Source of the DNA: Leishmania donovani | Taxonomy: Eukaryota; Euglenozoa; Kinetoplastea; Trypanosomatida; Trypanosomatidae | Length of the DNA stretch: 64,000 nt | Direction: 5' to 3' | Assembly: GCF_000227135.1 (NCBI RefSeq) | Contig: NC_018263.1 | Location: 2,136,259-2,200,258 of the forward strand | Made by a program: the position numbers and the translations under genes | Shown here: piece after piece, positions 22,007-32,003 of the stretch | Layout of the letters: every line of letters starts with the position of its first letter | Position numbering within the stretch: position 1 is the stretch's first letter | Notes under the pieces: model-generated | The model's database searches: none | The model's input: the letters and a program-made list of their open reading frames with translations, nothing else | What the model was told of the DNA's origin: nothing

Positions 22007-23533
22007 TCATCCGCACATGCCATCGCTCACTTGCCACATCTGGTACATGCTAACGCAGTTGCAGTAGTGCACCAGGGCGGCCATGGAGACGAAGAAGTGC
22101 CAAAGCTGATGACTGGAGAGCCAGCAGTCGAAGTGGCCAGGGTAGCGAGACTCCGGGAACTGGGTCACGTAGAAAGCCACGCCGCTGCAGTAGAGAACCA
22201 CCATCAGGCAAATGCCAAGCAGCGTCGACCCGCTCGCTGCGTTCATGGGCAAAATCGCGAGGCTGTGGAGGGCTGGCGCCAGACCGCTAAAACCCAGTCC
22301 AAGAAACACGCTCAACCGCACCTGTACATGTTTATGAAACAAATCCGTCCACGGGCCGATAATGCCGGCCGTGCTGAGCAGCAAGATCGCGGTAATGTAC
22401 ATGGTTCGCGCTACGGGGTGGCAGTGAAACATGACGTACAGCGGAGGCAAGAAGCTGGACACGATGAGGGCCGTTATGCCTATGAAGTCCAGCCGTCCCA
22501 TCGCTGTCATGACGCGGCAGCTGCAGTGGCTGTTGAAGAGATGATATATGGCGCTGTTCAGCATGCAGATGAGGGAGCCGAAGCAGAAGATGCCGTATAT
22601 CAGCTTGGACGCTCTGAGAGAGGGGGCGGTGATGGCTTTGCTGAGCACCGTGGTGTACAGCAGCGCGGTCAAGACCAGAAAGACGACGAAGGTAAGAAGG
22701 TGCGAGTACACATTGATGGTCTCGTTATGCCAGCCTAGGAGGCTCTTGAAACACATCTCGGCCGTGTAGAAGGCCCGGTAGCGGCTGCGGATATACGGGT
22801 TGTACCTCTGCCAAGACGGGATTTCCTCGAACTTGTACAGCGGCAGCGACCCGCGGAGACCCATGGTGATCAAGTTCCTTTGCTGCTCTCTCGCCGCGTC
22901 AAACGCTGGTGCCTTGGCAACGAGGGAGAAGCGGCGCTTGCCCTGCGGGCAGCCGTGCACCGCCGTCTTCGTGTACGTCGCCGGCTGCTCCGGCTGACGC
23001 GGAGTGTCTTGGCCCTCCAGCGCGGCTGAAGGCAGGCCGAAGGAGGCTGCGGTACGCACATCAGTGGTGTCCTGCGCTCCCGCCGAGGGTGTCACCACGG
23101 CCGCCGTCGCGATCATTCTGCACGGCATCACGGCGTCGAAGGTGACTGTGGAGCTCTGCGCGCTGTCGAGTCCCGGTCTGACTGTCCTGTGTGCGTCGCC
23201 GTCGCCGACACTCTGACTGTCCTCGTCCTTCATAAAAAAGTTGTGCTCTCGCTCCGTAGGGATGAAAGGCGGCGTCACCACCATCTCCGCCGACGAGTAC
23301 GCTGGGAAGTCCAGTTGGACGGATTCGCCGCTCGCGAACATGTCGCGTTGCTGCTCCGAAGTGCGCGTCGGGAGCGTGCGAGTGACGTTCACGCGTGGCA
23401 AGGACACGAACGGCAGCGAATCCTCCTTTTCTCGGCTGTTGCAGATCACTCGCTGGTCCTCTCGGTTAAGTTCGAGGAATGACCGCCGTGGTGCACCGTC
23501 CGCTAAGGTGACGTCTGCTTCCTTCAGAGACAT
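22007..23533 (-). CDS. PAQR / haemolysin-III-related seven-TM protein 2 with long N-terminus
   Basis: 508 residues from the ATG at 23531-23533. The frame continues upstream, but that part is a Phe/Cys/Arg-rich artefact with no support. Residues 1-225 are hydrophilic, Ser/Thr/Pro-rich and probably cytosolic and disordered, much longer than in most family members. The PAQR core starts near 230 with L-Y-K-F-E-E-I-P-S-W. Seven hydrophobic segments follow, and the family residues are all present: S327-x3-H331, D349 in R-L-D-F-I-G, and H475-x3-H479 in S-S-H-Q-L-W-H. It is predicted to be a zinc-dependent membrane hydrolase or lipid-sensing receptor, as for adiponectin receptors and Izh proteins. 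The long N-tail could mediate regulation, which is inference. Confidence 0.87.
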   Translation of the reverse strand: MSLKEADVTLADGAPRRSFLELNREDQRVICNSREKEDSLPFVSLPRVNVTRTLPTRTSEQQRDMFASGESVQLDFPAYSSAEMVVTPPFIPTEREHNFFMKDEDSQSVGDGDAHRTVRPGLDSAQSSTVTFDAVMPCRMIATAAVVTPSAGAQDTTDVRTAASFGLPSAALEGQDTPRQPEQPATYTKTAVHGCPQGKRRFSLVAKAPAFDAAREQQRNLITMGLRGSLPLYKFEEIPSWQRYNPYIRSRYRAFYTAEMCFKSLLGWHNETINVYSHLLTFVVFLVLTALLYTTVLSKAITAPSLRASKLIYGIFCFGSLICMLNSAIYHLFNSHCSCRVMTAMGRLDFIGITALIVSSFLPPLYVMFHCHPVARTMYITAILLLSTAGIIGPWTDLFHKHVQVRLSVFLGLGFSGLAPALHSLAILPMNAASGSTLLGICLMVVLYCSGVAFYVTQFPESRYPGHFDCWLSSHQLWHFFVSMAALVHYCNCVSMYQMWQVSDGMCG

Positions 23534-24166
23534 GCTTCTTCCGTTACTCACGGGATCTCCTTTGATTGCAGCGCATACACACACATACGCACACGTACTG
23601 TCTCCGTAAGGCCAAGTAAACGTAGAACCAGGCGGGCACACGCCACCATCGAAATTGCCTGAGATGATGATGCTGCTTTTGGGCAAGCAACAGACGAGGT
23701 GCCGCGCGATACAAAAAAAGAACTGTAATGATGCGTTCCTTCGGCGTCTTCGAGGTGAAAAGCGAGCTAGCAGCGAAAAAAAAACCAAAAAACATAAGAA
23801 ACAAAAGGAACAACAACGAAAAAAAAAAAACAAGATGGAGGTTGAGAAGGGTTTTCAGACATTCAAGCACCAACACCGCCTCGAATACGCGTCCCTGCTG
23901 CATATGACGCGTCTGCCCCTCCTGAAGGGTGTCGACCGCAGCGACACCGCTGCTTCCTATAGATGGTGTGCACGAGGACTTACCAGAGAAGTGGTGCAGG
24001 TAGCATGTGCCGCTGCTAGGAAGAGAAACCGACAGGCTACTTGACTTCGCCAACACACCGCAGCAGCTTCACTGCACTAACTCGATTCGCACAGATACTT
24101 GACCACTTGTTTGCCAGCGACAAAACCATCAACGTAAAAGAAAACATTCTCCCTCCTTGTTTTTCC
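23534..24166. other. 5' flank of PAQR gene 2
   Basis: Contains the leader region of PAQR gene 2, with a candidate spliced-leader AG near 23598. An A-rich block at about 23765-23835 gives T-rich sequence on the transcribed strand. No gene is seen before the repeat. Confidence 0.5.
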
Positions 24167-24658
24167 TCTTGGACGTGTCCATCTCACCACGAACACGTCC
24201 GCAACAGCGTGCACACGCCTCCGCAACCACAGCGCCCCAACCCTCTGGCCGCACGGCAGCGACATCTCCTGGTCGCCGAGAACGAGCCGCCCTGCGGGGT
24301 AGAAGAGGTGGTGGTGGTGGTGGTGGGCCAGACGCGTGCCGAATGAGCTCGAGGAACAAGTCGGCCAGCCTCCGGTGAGAGCCCTTCAGAGCCTCTGCAA
24401 CCCGGCCGTATGCCATGCTTCCGGCACCCGTGCCCTCATATCAGCCCACCGCGTCGGACGCAGGAGACGCCGCATGCTCTACGCACACATGCGCCCTGGC
24501 GCCGATTCGTATGGTGCCCTTCGCGTCCTTTTTCGCCCATCACTCTTGCGCATCGGACAACCGCACGCCTTGCATGGATGCGGCACACCCATGCCAGCTG
24601 TGCATGGCAGCGCCTGCGCACCGTGCGCTCTCGCCTTCTTTTTTCGGAAGAGGTGGTG
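24167..24658. repeat. 492-bp dispersed repeat, copy 2
   Basis: Near-identical to 563-1054 in the same orientation, with about 12 transitions and no gaps. It lies between PAQR genes 2 and 3, in the region transcribed after PAQR gene 3. The flanks on both sides are unrelated to those of copy 1. Confidence 0.9.
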
Positions 24659-26504
24659 AAGGTCGAAAAGCCCGGTTGCAGTGTAAACGCACGACACAAG
24701 TGAAAACTGAAAACGAAACCGGTTGCGTGCGACCGCACGCCTATCAGCACTAACGTAGAAAGAACTCGCGAAACGAAGAGAGGCCACCGCAGGTGTTCGG
24801 GCTCTCCTGGACGGCACTCAGGGTGTGAGCGGTGTAAGGCAGCCGGGGAGATGAAACGTCGCCCCATAATGGGCAGAGGCGCAGAGGGAGGAAGGAACAA
24901 GGCGGATGCCGTGGAAGGACTGCGCGTATGTGTCGGTAAGGAAATGAAAGAGGGAGCCTCCAACTCACAGAAAAAAAAGAAGGAGACGTCCGCCCTCTGC
25001 GTTGCAGGCCCATCCACCCAGAACCAAAGAAAGCCAAACACACACACACAAATACACACATCTCCCTCTTTTCTTCTCAGGCCTTTTCTCTCGCCTTTGG
25101 CAGCTGGAATGCGTACAGCCACACTCAGACCAGCCAGAACCTTCCTCTTCTTTGCCATACTCAAACACACTCATATGTATATAGGGAGATACAGACCACA
25201 CAAAAGCACGCGCTTACATCGAGGCCTCGCTAGCCTCCTTGCGAGGACCCCCTCCCTCCTTACCCCCAAGGAACCGTGTGAGACGGCGACAGGAGGATGT
25301 TTGAATTTGCGCGCAGTGTGCATCACACCAAAACGAGTGATACAGATAAAAAGGGAGTCAGGCCATGCAAAAGAAGAAGCAACCAAAAAGAGAAGCGTGA
25401 CGACGCTTTCGTGAGAATTCGGTGTTCATCGCGCCTCTCGCGGCAAGAGCGAGAAAGCAGTTGACGCAAAAACACACAGGGCTGGAGTGAGATGAGGTGG
25501 TGAGGGACGAACCAAATTAACCCAGGAGCGAAACAACGACGCAGTTTCCCTCCATCCGCGTAAGCCACACGGAAGGCCCGGGAGAAGGCGGGAAGACAGC
25601 CGCACACGTGCAAAACATGTGAACAGCGCCCGCAAAGAACCAAGCGCTGAAGGCACTTCTCAGCAGCGATCACGCGCGCACACACACACACAGTCCTACA
25701 CAAAGAGACTTGATTCGACCAAAAAGAGCTGTAAAAGCGGGAGACTCATGTGAAGCGCTTCATATCTTCTAAACGAGATGAGCAGAGCGAATAACAAAAA
25801 AAATACGAACGAGGCCGGAGATGCGGCACGACACGACATGGCGTACAGTTAAAGCCACTCAGCCGCTGCTCTTTTTTTTTTCCTTCATCGATCAGTGAGG
25901 TTGCAGCGCCAGGATCTACTTTTTTGGCGCGTACTTAGCCATTCACCGCCGCAACCCGCACACACACGCAGGCATCAGGGAACGCACACAAGAAAAGAAG
26001 AGCGAAAAAACGCTGGCACGGAAGCAAGTACAACAAAGAGAACGTGAAAAGACGAAAAAAAAAAATAGCAGGAGCGAAGCAGAGCGCGGGGGAGAGAGGG
26101 CGTGTGAGTGACGCAGTCGAGGATGGTCGGCCACAAACCAATAAAAGAAAAAAGCTTGCAAGTGTCGTGCGCCTCGTTTTTTTCCGTTGTTTTTTTTTTT
26201 CTTGTGCGTGAGTTTGTGTGTGCGTGTATCTTCGCTCGTTTCGTGACTTTTCACCTTTCTTTTTTTTTTTGTCATTCTTCGCGTGACTCATACCCGACTA
26301 AACAGAAGCAAAAGGAGCAGCGATAATCACACCGAGAGGGAGAGAAAGAGACGAATTAGGCCACTTCAGATGAGTTTTCAGCAGCAAAGAAGAAAAACAA
26401 ATAAAGAGAGCGAGAACAGCAAAAGCCGTCAATAGCAAAACAGCAAGAAACACTCGTTTCTCCTTCTTTGCTCCAGGTGTCCGGTCGCTGCCACTGTCCA
26501 CGAG
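24659..26504. other. Spacer between PAQR genes 2 and 3
   Basis: About 1.8 kb with no supportable gene. It has short A-runs and CA-rich patches, for example near 25037-25054 and 25679-25692. It probably belongs to the long 3' UTR of PAQR gene 3. Confidence 0.5.
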
Positions 26505-26830
26505 TCCAGCTCCCCTCAACCCTCCGCCGCCACCGACCCTGCCACCGGCTCCAGCCGCGCGGCGCCAAGCAGCCTGAGAGACACACGTGTTAGAGTGATG
26601 CGCCCATTCGGTCATCGGGGCGGGAACCCCTGCCTCAAACGCCACCCACCTCCCTCCCTCCCCCGCGGCCGCTCCTCCCATCATGCCAGGTCGCCACGGG
26701 GTGCATCCCCCTCGAGGTGGCCACTCCGGCTTCTCCAAACCGAGAGGTGGGGGAGGGGAGGGGCACCGGAGCGTGTGTGATATGCCACCACGTACTAAGG
26801 GGCGCGTCCTCCCCAGCCCCCATCATTAAA
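26505..26830. mobile_element. SIDER-like degenerate retroposon, copy B
   Basis: Aligns with copy A in the same orientation but lacks its ~200-base middle, so it has a single GC-rich module (about 26640-26770). The core (about 26646-26810) is almost identical, in inverted orientation, to copy C at 63250-63408. An A-run (about 26851-26860) follows the right end. It lies in the presumed 3' UTR of PAQR gene 3. Confidence 0.55.
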
Positions 26831-27205
26831 GAGCGAGCATGGAGCAACGAAAAAAAAAACAAGAGAGACAAACAAGTCGAAATGAGCGAAAGAGAACGAG
26901 AGGAGGGGCTCCTGTTCCTATCACAGAGCACACCACTTTCCTCGCTTCACGACTGTGTGCTTGTGTATGCTTGCTCAAGTGCATATGGGTGTGCAGCTGG
27001 GCATCCTCCTCCGCCGATTCATATACAGCAACCGGGAAGACAATGTGTGAAGGGATGCATTGCTACGGACTCTTGCGCACACTCACTCAAGAAGAAAGCG
27101 CAGCAAGTGCATGAAGGGAACCTACCCCCTCAAGGCTCCTTGTACACATGCTTCTTGCAGTCACGGAGGCACCTGCGCCGTGTGTGTGCGTCTGTGAGCT
27201 CTGCT
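26831..27205. other. Proximal 3' flank of PAQR gene 3
   Basis: About 375 bases between copy B and the stop codon of PAQR gene 3. No coding region, RNA gene or repeat is recognised. Confidence 0.5.
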
Positions 27206-28219
27206 TTACGCGCACTCGCCGCCCACTCCGCGCGTTACGTGCCACATCTGAAAGGCGCCGATGCAGGTGAAATAGTGCACCACTGCAGCGCACAGCACAA
27301 AGAAATGCCACAGCTGGTGGCTGTGCAGCCACACATCAAACCGACCCGGGTACCATCGCTCAGGGACTTTGAAGATGTAGATCACAATACCCACGCAATA
27401 CGTGGCCAGCATGAGAAACATGCCCTTGTACAGCGGCAAGGTCTGCTCGTTGGCGGGCAACCCAAAGAACATGTGAATGGTGGGGAGAATGCCGATGGAG
27501 GTCAGGGAGGAGTACAGAATCATGCGCGGCCAGTAGAACGTCTGAGTGTTGAAAAACGTGAAGAAGGGCCCCATCAAGCCGAGAATACCCAGCAGCGTGA
27601 TTGAGATGAGGTACACCGCCCGCACCACCGTCAAGCACGAGAAGAGGTAGAAGACGGGCGGGTAGAAGCTGCCGACGATCATGGAGGTGATGCCGAAGTA
27701 GTCGATCGCAAGGGCAATGTTGTGCACCTGCTCAGAGTGATGGGCGCTGAACGTGTGGTAAACAGAGGATCCGCCGAGCATGACCATGCTGCCTAGCTGA
27801 AACACCGAGAAGACAAGGTAGTCCTGCGTGCGGTGCAGACCAAGGTTGAGTAGGATGTGGAGTGAGAGCACCAGCACAATGAGGAGACCCACCAGGTGCG
27901 TCCAAATACTGAGGGTCTCGTTGTGGAGGGCAAAGACGCTCTTGAAGCACTGCTTTGTGGTGTAGCCGGCTCGGTAGTATCTGAGAATGAACGGGTTACC
28001 CTTCAGCCACTCGGGAATCGAGCTCAGGTCATACAAGGGGAGATCACGGCACCGCGTGGCCGTGGGTGGGCACGGGCTGAAGCTCAGGTGACGCTGTGCC
28101 GTCCCCAGCAGCTTGTTCGCTGCCTCCCCCACGCTCTTTGTGGTGATGGCTGCCGCCTTGTTCTGCGCGATGTCGCGGCACCGCACACGCGCCTCGTAGC
28201 TGGTTAGTGTGTCGCCCAT
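27206..28219 (-). CDS. PAQR / haemolysin-III-related seven-TM protein 3
   Basis: 337 residues from the ATG at 28217-28219. A CT-rich tract followed by TTGCAG lies only about 7 bases upstream, which fixes this start and gives a very short native leader. The core begins with L-Y-D-L-S-S-I-P-E-W-L-K-G-N at about 62-75. Seven hydrophobic segments follow. The conserved set is complete: S151-x3-H155, D173 in A-I-D-Y-F-G, and H301-x3-H305 in H-S-H-Q-L-W-H. Its C-terminus ends shortly after the last TM, as in the other two. It is predicted to be a zinc-site membrane protein of the adiponectin-receptor/Izh type, with unknown substrate. By eye it is closer to PAQR protein 2 around the last TM than to protein 1. 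Confidence 0.88.
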   Translation of the reverse strand: MGDTLTSYEARVRCRDIAQNKAAAITTKSVGEAANKLLGTAQRHLSFSPCPPTATRCRDLPLYDLSSIPEWLKGNPFILRYYRAGYTTKQCFKSVFALHNETLSIWTHLVGLLIVLVLSLHILLNLGLHRTQDYLVFSVFQLGSMVMLGGSSVYHTFSAHHSEQVHNIALAIDYFGITSMIVGSFYPPVFYLFSCLTVVRAVYLISITLLGILGLMGPFFTFFNTQTFYWPRMILYSSLTSIGILPTIHMFFGLPANEQTLPLYKGMFLMLATYCVGIVIYIFKVPERWYPGRFDVWLHSHQLWHFFVLCAAVVHYFTCIGAFQMWHVTRGVGGECA

Positions 28220-29430
28220 GTTCGACCTGCAAGCAAAAGAGAAGGGAAGCGGAGGGACAAAAGAAGAAGAATGACGCGCCTTGCGCCCCACCCGAAACCT
28301 GGCGCAACTGCCGGAGTGCAGTTATTATAATATCTATGAGAGGAGGGAGGGGCAGGGGGCGGCGAAACAAGGAAGCCCCCAAAACAAACAAAAAAAAGAA
28401 GAGACACTGCGATACCGGTGAAGAACGCCAGCGATTTTGTGGGAACTGAGTTGAACCTTCAATCGAGCACGGAAAGCAACAGCAATAAAGAAGACGGTCT
28501 TGCGTTTTAGAGAGGGTATGCGTGTACGAACGTGTGCGGTGAGGATCGATGGTGATGACGACGGCGCCAGCGTGACGGTGAGGGATGGAAGGGAGGTGAG
28601 CCAGAAAACAAAAATAAAGCAAGAGGAAATCAGGTCCTGCCAGCGACGAGAAGAAAATTTACAAGTACCCACAGCGACAGTTACGCATCAACGCAATGGA
28701 ACACATGCAGACGCAAAAAAAAAAAACGAAAAAAAAAAGAAAGGAAAAGCGAGCGTACTAACGAGTGTGTCGTAATTGTGTGCTCTTCGATGATTGCAGT
28801 TCGAGGTGGTGTTGAGGATGAGGCGTGGAGAGCTTAGAGAGGAGGCGTGCCGCCAAGAGCACTCGTGCGCTTTTTTTATGGTCTTTGGAGAGCAAATGAT
28901 AGAGTACCGCGCAGAAGTGTAAGACGTCTTGCGAAGCAAAAAGCAGCAGCTGAGGAGACAGGCGGGCGGAAGAACGAGTGAATGATCGGTGGATGCTTGC
29001 GGTACTTGTTTGTGATGCGTGATGCACAAATCGACGATATTGCGGGGAGGGGATGGGGCCCTGCGACGGCCGGCGAGTGGCATGAGTGAGTCAGGTCAGC
29101 GGCAGAGGAGAACAAAAGAGGGAGGAGAGGGGGAGGGGAGACGGTGTGAGGTAGCGTCATGCGCACAACACAATGCTCGAAAGCCCTGCGGAGGACCAGC
29201 CACAGCGAGGCTTACGCGCCTTCAACGGCAAGCGTAGCGGGCAGGGGGTGCTGCTGCGCCAAAGTCGTTACGGAGGTAATCTTGTGTGGCATCGTTTCTT
29301 CAGGCCACGTTCGCTTTTTTTTTCTTTGTTCTTTCACCGAAGTGCGTCATCCGAAATCCCCGCCCACGCGAGCTTAGAGGCGGTGAGACGTCGAGTAGTG
29401 GGACGCTAGGGCAGCGTCCAGTGCCCCCTT
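28220..29430. other. Spacer between PAQR gene 3 and the PCIF1-like gene
   Basis: About 1.2 kb. It holds the PAQR gene 3 acceptor at its left end and, beyond, the 3' UTR of the PCIF1-like gene. A-runs near 28715-28740 are the only simple repeats. No gene is seen. Confidence 0.5.
28227..28228 (-). promoter_or_regulatory. Predicted spliced-leader acceptor for PAQR gene 3
   Basis: A C/T-rich tract of about 40 bases on the minus strand ends in TTGCAG here, directly before the ATG. This decides the start codon against an in-frame extension that reaches 28291. Confidence 0.65.
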
Positions 29431-31404
29431 TCATCGAACCGCGCTGGATACTGCGTGCGATAGTCGGCTCCATGCAGCACACACCTCTGCACCAATCGTG
29501 GCACCAGTGCACGCGTGCTCGGCTTCGTCATCCTGAATGATCATCAGCCGAGTCGGGCACGACAGGCGTACAAGACTGCCTGCATGAACGGCAATCCAGG
29601 AAGGGGCTGTGGCCGCGCTGCTGGTGTCGCGGGGACGCTTCCGGCCTCCCAGGTGAAGAGATGATTCGCCTGAGCCGGAGTGGTCTTGGTGATTTGCACC
29701 GTGAACGTATAGGCAGTCCGGCGGTGGCAACGAGCGCACCCAACGGCAGAAGCGCGACTCCTCGATTGTCGCGCGCACCTTGGCGGCGTGCGCCTGTCCT
29801 GAGTCAGGGACGATGATGAGAATCGACACGGCCGTCGTCGACGAGGCGCCTTCCAGCCATCGCAGCAGATGTGCAAAGGCCGCGGCAATGACCTCGTGGA
29901 CGAACGGAGGGTTGCACTCCAGTCTCAGCAGGCGGTGCGGCTGCGACGCCAACGACACCGTGGCAACGGCACCACCGCTGGCGCAGGGAGCAGAGGACTC
30001 TTCCCGAGCCCTGGCCACTCCACACGACGGCCCCACGGCCGCATCCGCTGCAGCGACGCACGCCGCCACGTCACAGCAGGCGAAGAAGTTCCCAAGAGAG
30101 CCAAAGGCAGCATCTGTGTCATGAAAAACGGAGAAGAAGAAGGGCCGCGTTGCGTTGAAGGGGCTGGCAAAGCACTCCACCACGACGGTCGGGCGCTGGG
30201 GCGAGAGCGACCCCTGGTGGTGGTGCTCAAACGCGTCCATTACCGGGGGTGGCACGGCGGCTTGCCACCCCGACTCCTTTTCCATTCGACCTCCACAGAG
30301 GCCGTGGTAGCGCAACAGCAGGCGTGCCAGAGCATGCGGGAAGCTGTCTGCTGCCGCCGACGTCTCCGCTCTCTGACGAGCAATGTAGCGAGTATGCAAA
30401 CGCAGCACGACGGCGGGACGTATGGGAATGCGGAGGCGAAGCGCCGCGTCACTCAGCACCGTCCACTCCACGCCCAACTGCTCGTGCGAAGCGAGGGGCT
30501 CACCATGCGACGGCGCCGATAGCGTAAGCCACTCCCGAAGAGATACCCATTCGCTGCAGTCCACGGCCCTTCCCACCAGGTCGATGACAACGGCCGTCTC
30601 CGCCGACCTGCCGCTGCCGCGAGTCGACGCGGCAACGGACGACAGCGCCGCCAGCAGATGCACATCTCCGCTTTGCAGGTGTACCTTTAGCTTCCACGGT
30701 CGCTCTCCGCCGTCTTGGCCGTTGTGCATCCGCACTGTGCCGATGCGCTCCGCCAGCTGCTTGCGCACCGCGTAGAAGATGTAGGTCGCCTCGTCGGCCA
30801 TCTGCCACGCCGCTTTGCGCTTCTGATTGAAGGAGGTGTCCATCTTGTTGGCCGCGCCGCACAGCTTGGTGAGCCAGAGGTCCAGCAGGTTTTTCGAGGC
30901 GTGGTGGGGTTCAATCGCCTCCAGTGCGGGCAGGAGTGCGTCGTGGTAAAAGGGCTCGGGAGTGGCGAGGCGGAGTTTCTTGACGGAGACGCAGCGGGTT
31001 GACGACTGCGCACAGGTCTCTGCACCAGCGTCCGCTGTGAGTTCTGCAGGCTCCACTACACCGAGTATGTCGCCCTGCACGTACTGCATCGCCACCAAGC
31101 GTAGACGTGTCGCGGCGGTGGTTGCCGTGCGCGACACTTCCACGACATCCGCCTGCCGGCGAACGTCGAGAATGGGATGCACCCACTCCCGCGTCTGCTG
31201 AACGCGCTCACGGTGCCGGACATCGGAGGGGTGCACTGCCGTCGTCGCGAGACTCTGGTGGCCTTCAAAGATGGCGCTGGGTAGGAGTCCTCTGGCGTCC
31301 GATGAAGGCGAGGCCGGCAGGTGTGCCTTGCACAGTCGTTCGAGCTCCGCTTGCACGGCCAAGGCGGCTCTGTATCGAAGGATCTCCTCCAGTGCGCTCT
31401 GCAT
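29431..31404 (-). CDS. PCIF1/CAPAM-like adenosine-N6-methyltransferase candidate
   Basis: 657 residues from the ATG at 31402-31404. A pyrimidine tract with its first CAG near 31494 lies between this ATG and the upstream in-frame start at 31662, so the shorter form is preferred. The C-terminal half carries two signatures of the PCIF1 methyltransferase fold: F-G-S-L-G-N-F-F at residues 434-441, and the N6-adenine catalytic tetrad N-P-P-F at 498-501 in E-C-N-P-P-F. After this come a helix, an I-I-V-P-D strand and an E-E-S-R-F-C-R-W segment matching the order in PCIF1. Human PCIF1 adds N6-methyl to a 2'-O-methylated adenosine next to the m7G cap. No WW domain is visible at the N-terminus. In trypanosomatids the first cap-4 nucleotide is N6,N6,2'-O-trimethyladenosine, so this gene is a candidate for that N6 methylation. 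The fold call is from sequence; the cap role is inference. Confidence 0.72.
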   Translation of the reverse strand: MQSALEEILRYRAALAVQAELERLCKAHLPASPSSDARGLLPSAIFEGHQSLATTAVHPSDVRHRERVQQTREWVHPILDVRRQADVVEVSRTATTAATRLRLVAMQYVQGDILGVVEPAELTADAGAETCAQSSTRCVSVKKLRLATPEPFYHDALLPALEAIEPHHASKNLLDLWLTKLCGAANKMDTSFNQKRKAAWQMADEATYIFYAVRKQLAERIGTVRMHNGQDGGERPWKLKVHLQSGDVHLLAALSSVAASTRGSGRSAETAVVIDLVGRAVDCSEWVSLREWLTLSAPSHGEPLASHEQLGVEWTVLSDAALRLRIPIRPAVVLRLHTRYIARQRAETSAAADSFPHALARLLLRYHGLCGGRMEKESGWQAAVPPPVMDAFEHHHQGSLSPQRPTVVVECFASPFNATRPFFFSVFHDTDAAFGSLGNFFACCDVAACVAAADAAVGPSCGVARAREESSAPCASGGAVATVSLASQPHRLLRLECNPPFVHEVIAAAFAHLLRWLEGASSTTAVSILIIVPDSGQAHAAKVRATIEESRFCRWVRSLPPPDCLYVHGANHQDHSGSGESSLHLGGRKRPRDTSSAATAPSWIAVHAGSLVRLSCPTRLMIIQDDEAEHACTGATIGAEVCAAWSRLSHAVSSAVR

Positions 31405-32003
31405 GGACGCAGAGGATAAGATGGAGGCGCGTGAGGAGGACGTGAATGTGGAGCGTGCGGCGCGCAATCTCCTGTGGCGCTGGTTAGTATGTTCTGCCAC
31501 GGTGCAGGCGTGCGCAAGAGTGGCAGGGTGAAAGAAACGGAGAAGAGGGAGGAGGGGAGGTGGCAGCGAGGAGGTGCGGCGGTGAGCGAGAATGACGACG
31601 GAGAGCGAGGCCAAAAAGGAGCGCACCGCGCGTGTGCCCGTCGGAGACATCGAGAAAGACATCGAGGTAGGCAGGTGTCGAAGGTGGATGAGGGGAGGCT
31701 ACAGGAGGCTGTACGTCGTTCGAAGCGAGCCCCATCCCTTCCAGCAATCTCTTCGACACACTGCCCCCCCCCTCTCTTCCTCCTCAAAAAAAAAACGAGC
31801 TATGCACAAGATCATTCAGTAGCAGTGCTGTGCGCTATGCATCCGCGAGAGAACAACGCGAGAGGCGGCAGCGCCAACGGCATATACACATACAAAAGGA
31901 GTGGCACACGCCTATGTCCACTGATGAAGCGGTGACACGTAAAAGACAACTCCTTCCTGTGTCGCACGAGCCTGGACGCATCCTACCGTGACGCAGGGAG
32001 GAC
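31405..32003. other. Spacer between the PCIF1-like gene and PSTK
   Basis: About 600 bases. It contains the CT-rich (minus strand) tract at about 31500-31570 and the predicted spliced-leader acceptor near 31494 of the PCIF1-like gene, then the 3' UTR of the PSTK gene. No gene is seen. Confidence 0.6.

Noticed and set aside
23534..23833. 100-codon Phe/Cys/Arg-rich extension of PAQR protein 2
   Set aside because: It covers an A/T-rich leader and a likely acceptor, and no related protein part is seen in the other PAQRs.
26831..26862. A-run after SIDER-like copy B as a retroposon poly(A) tail
   Set aside because: A-runs of this length are common throughout the non-coding DNA here, and copies A and C lack one at the matching end, so it cannot fix the element's orientation.
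31405..31662. 86-codon N-terminal extension of the PCIF1-like gene
   Set aside because: The predicted spliced-leader acceptor near 31494 lies downstream of that start, and the extension is low-complexity.
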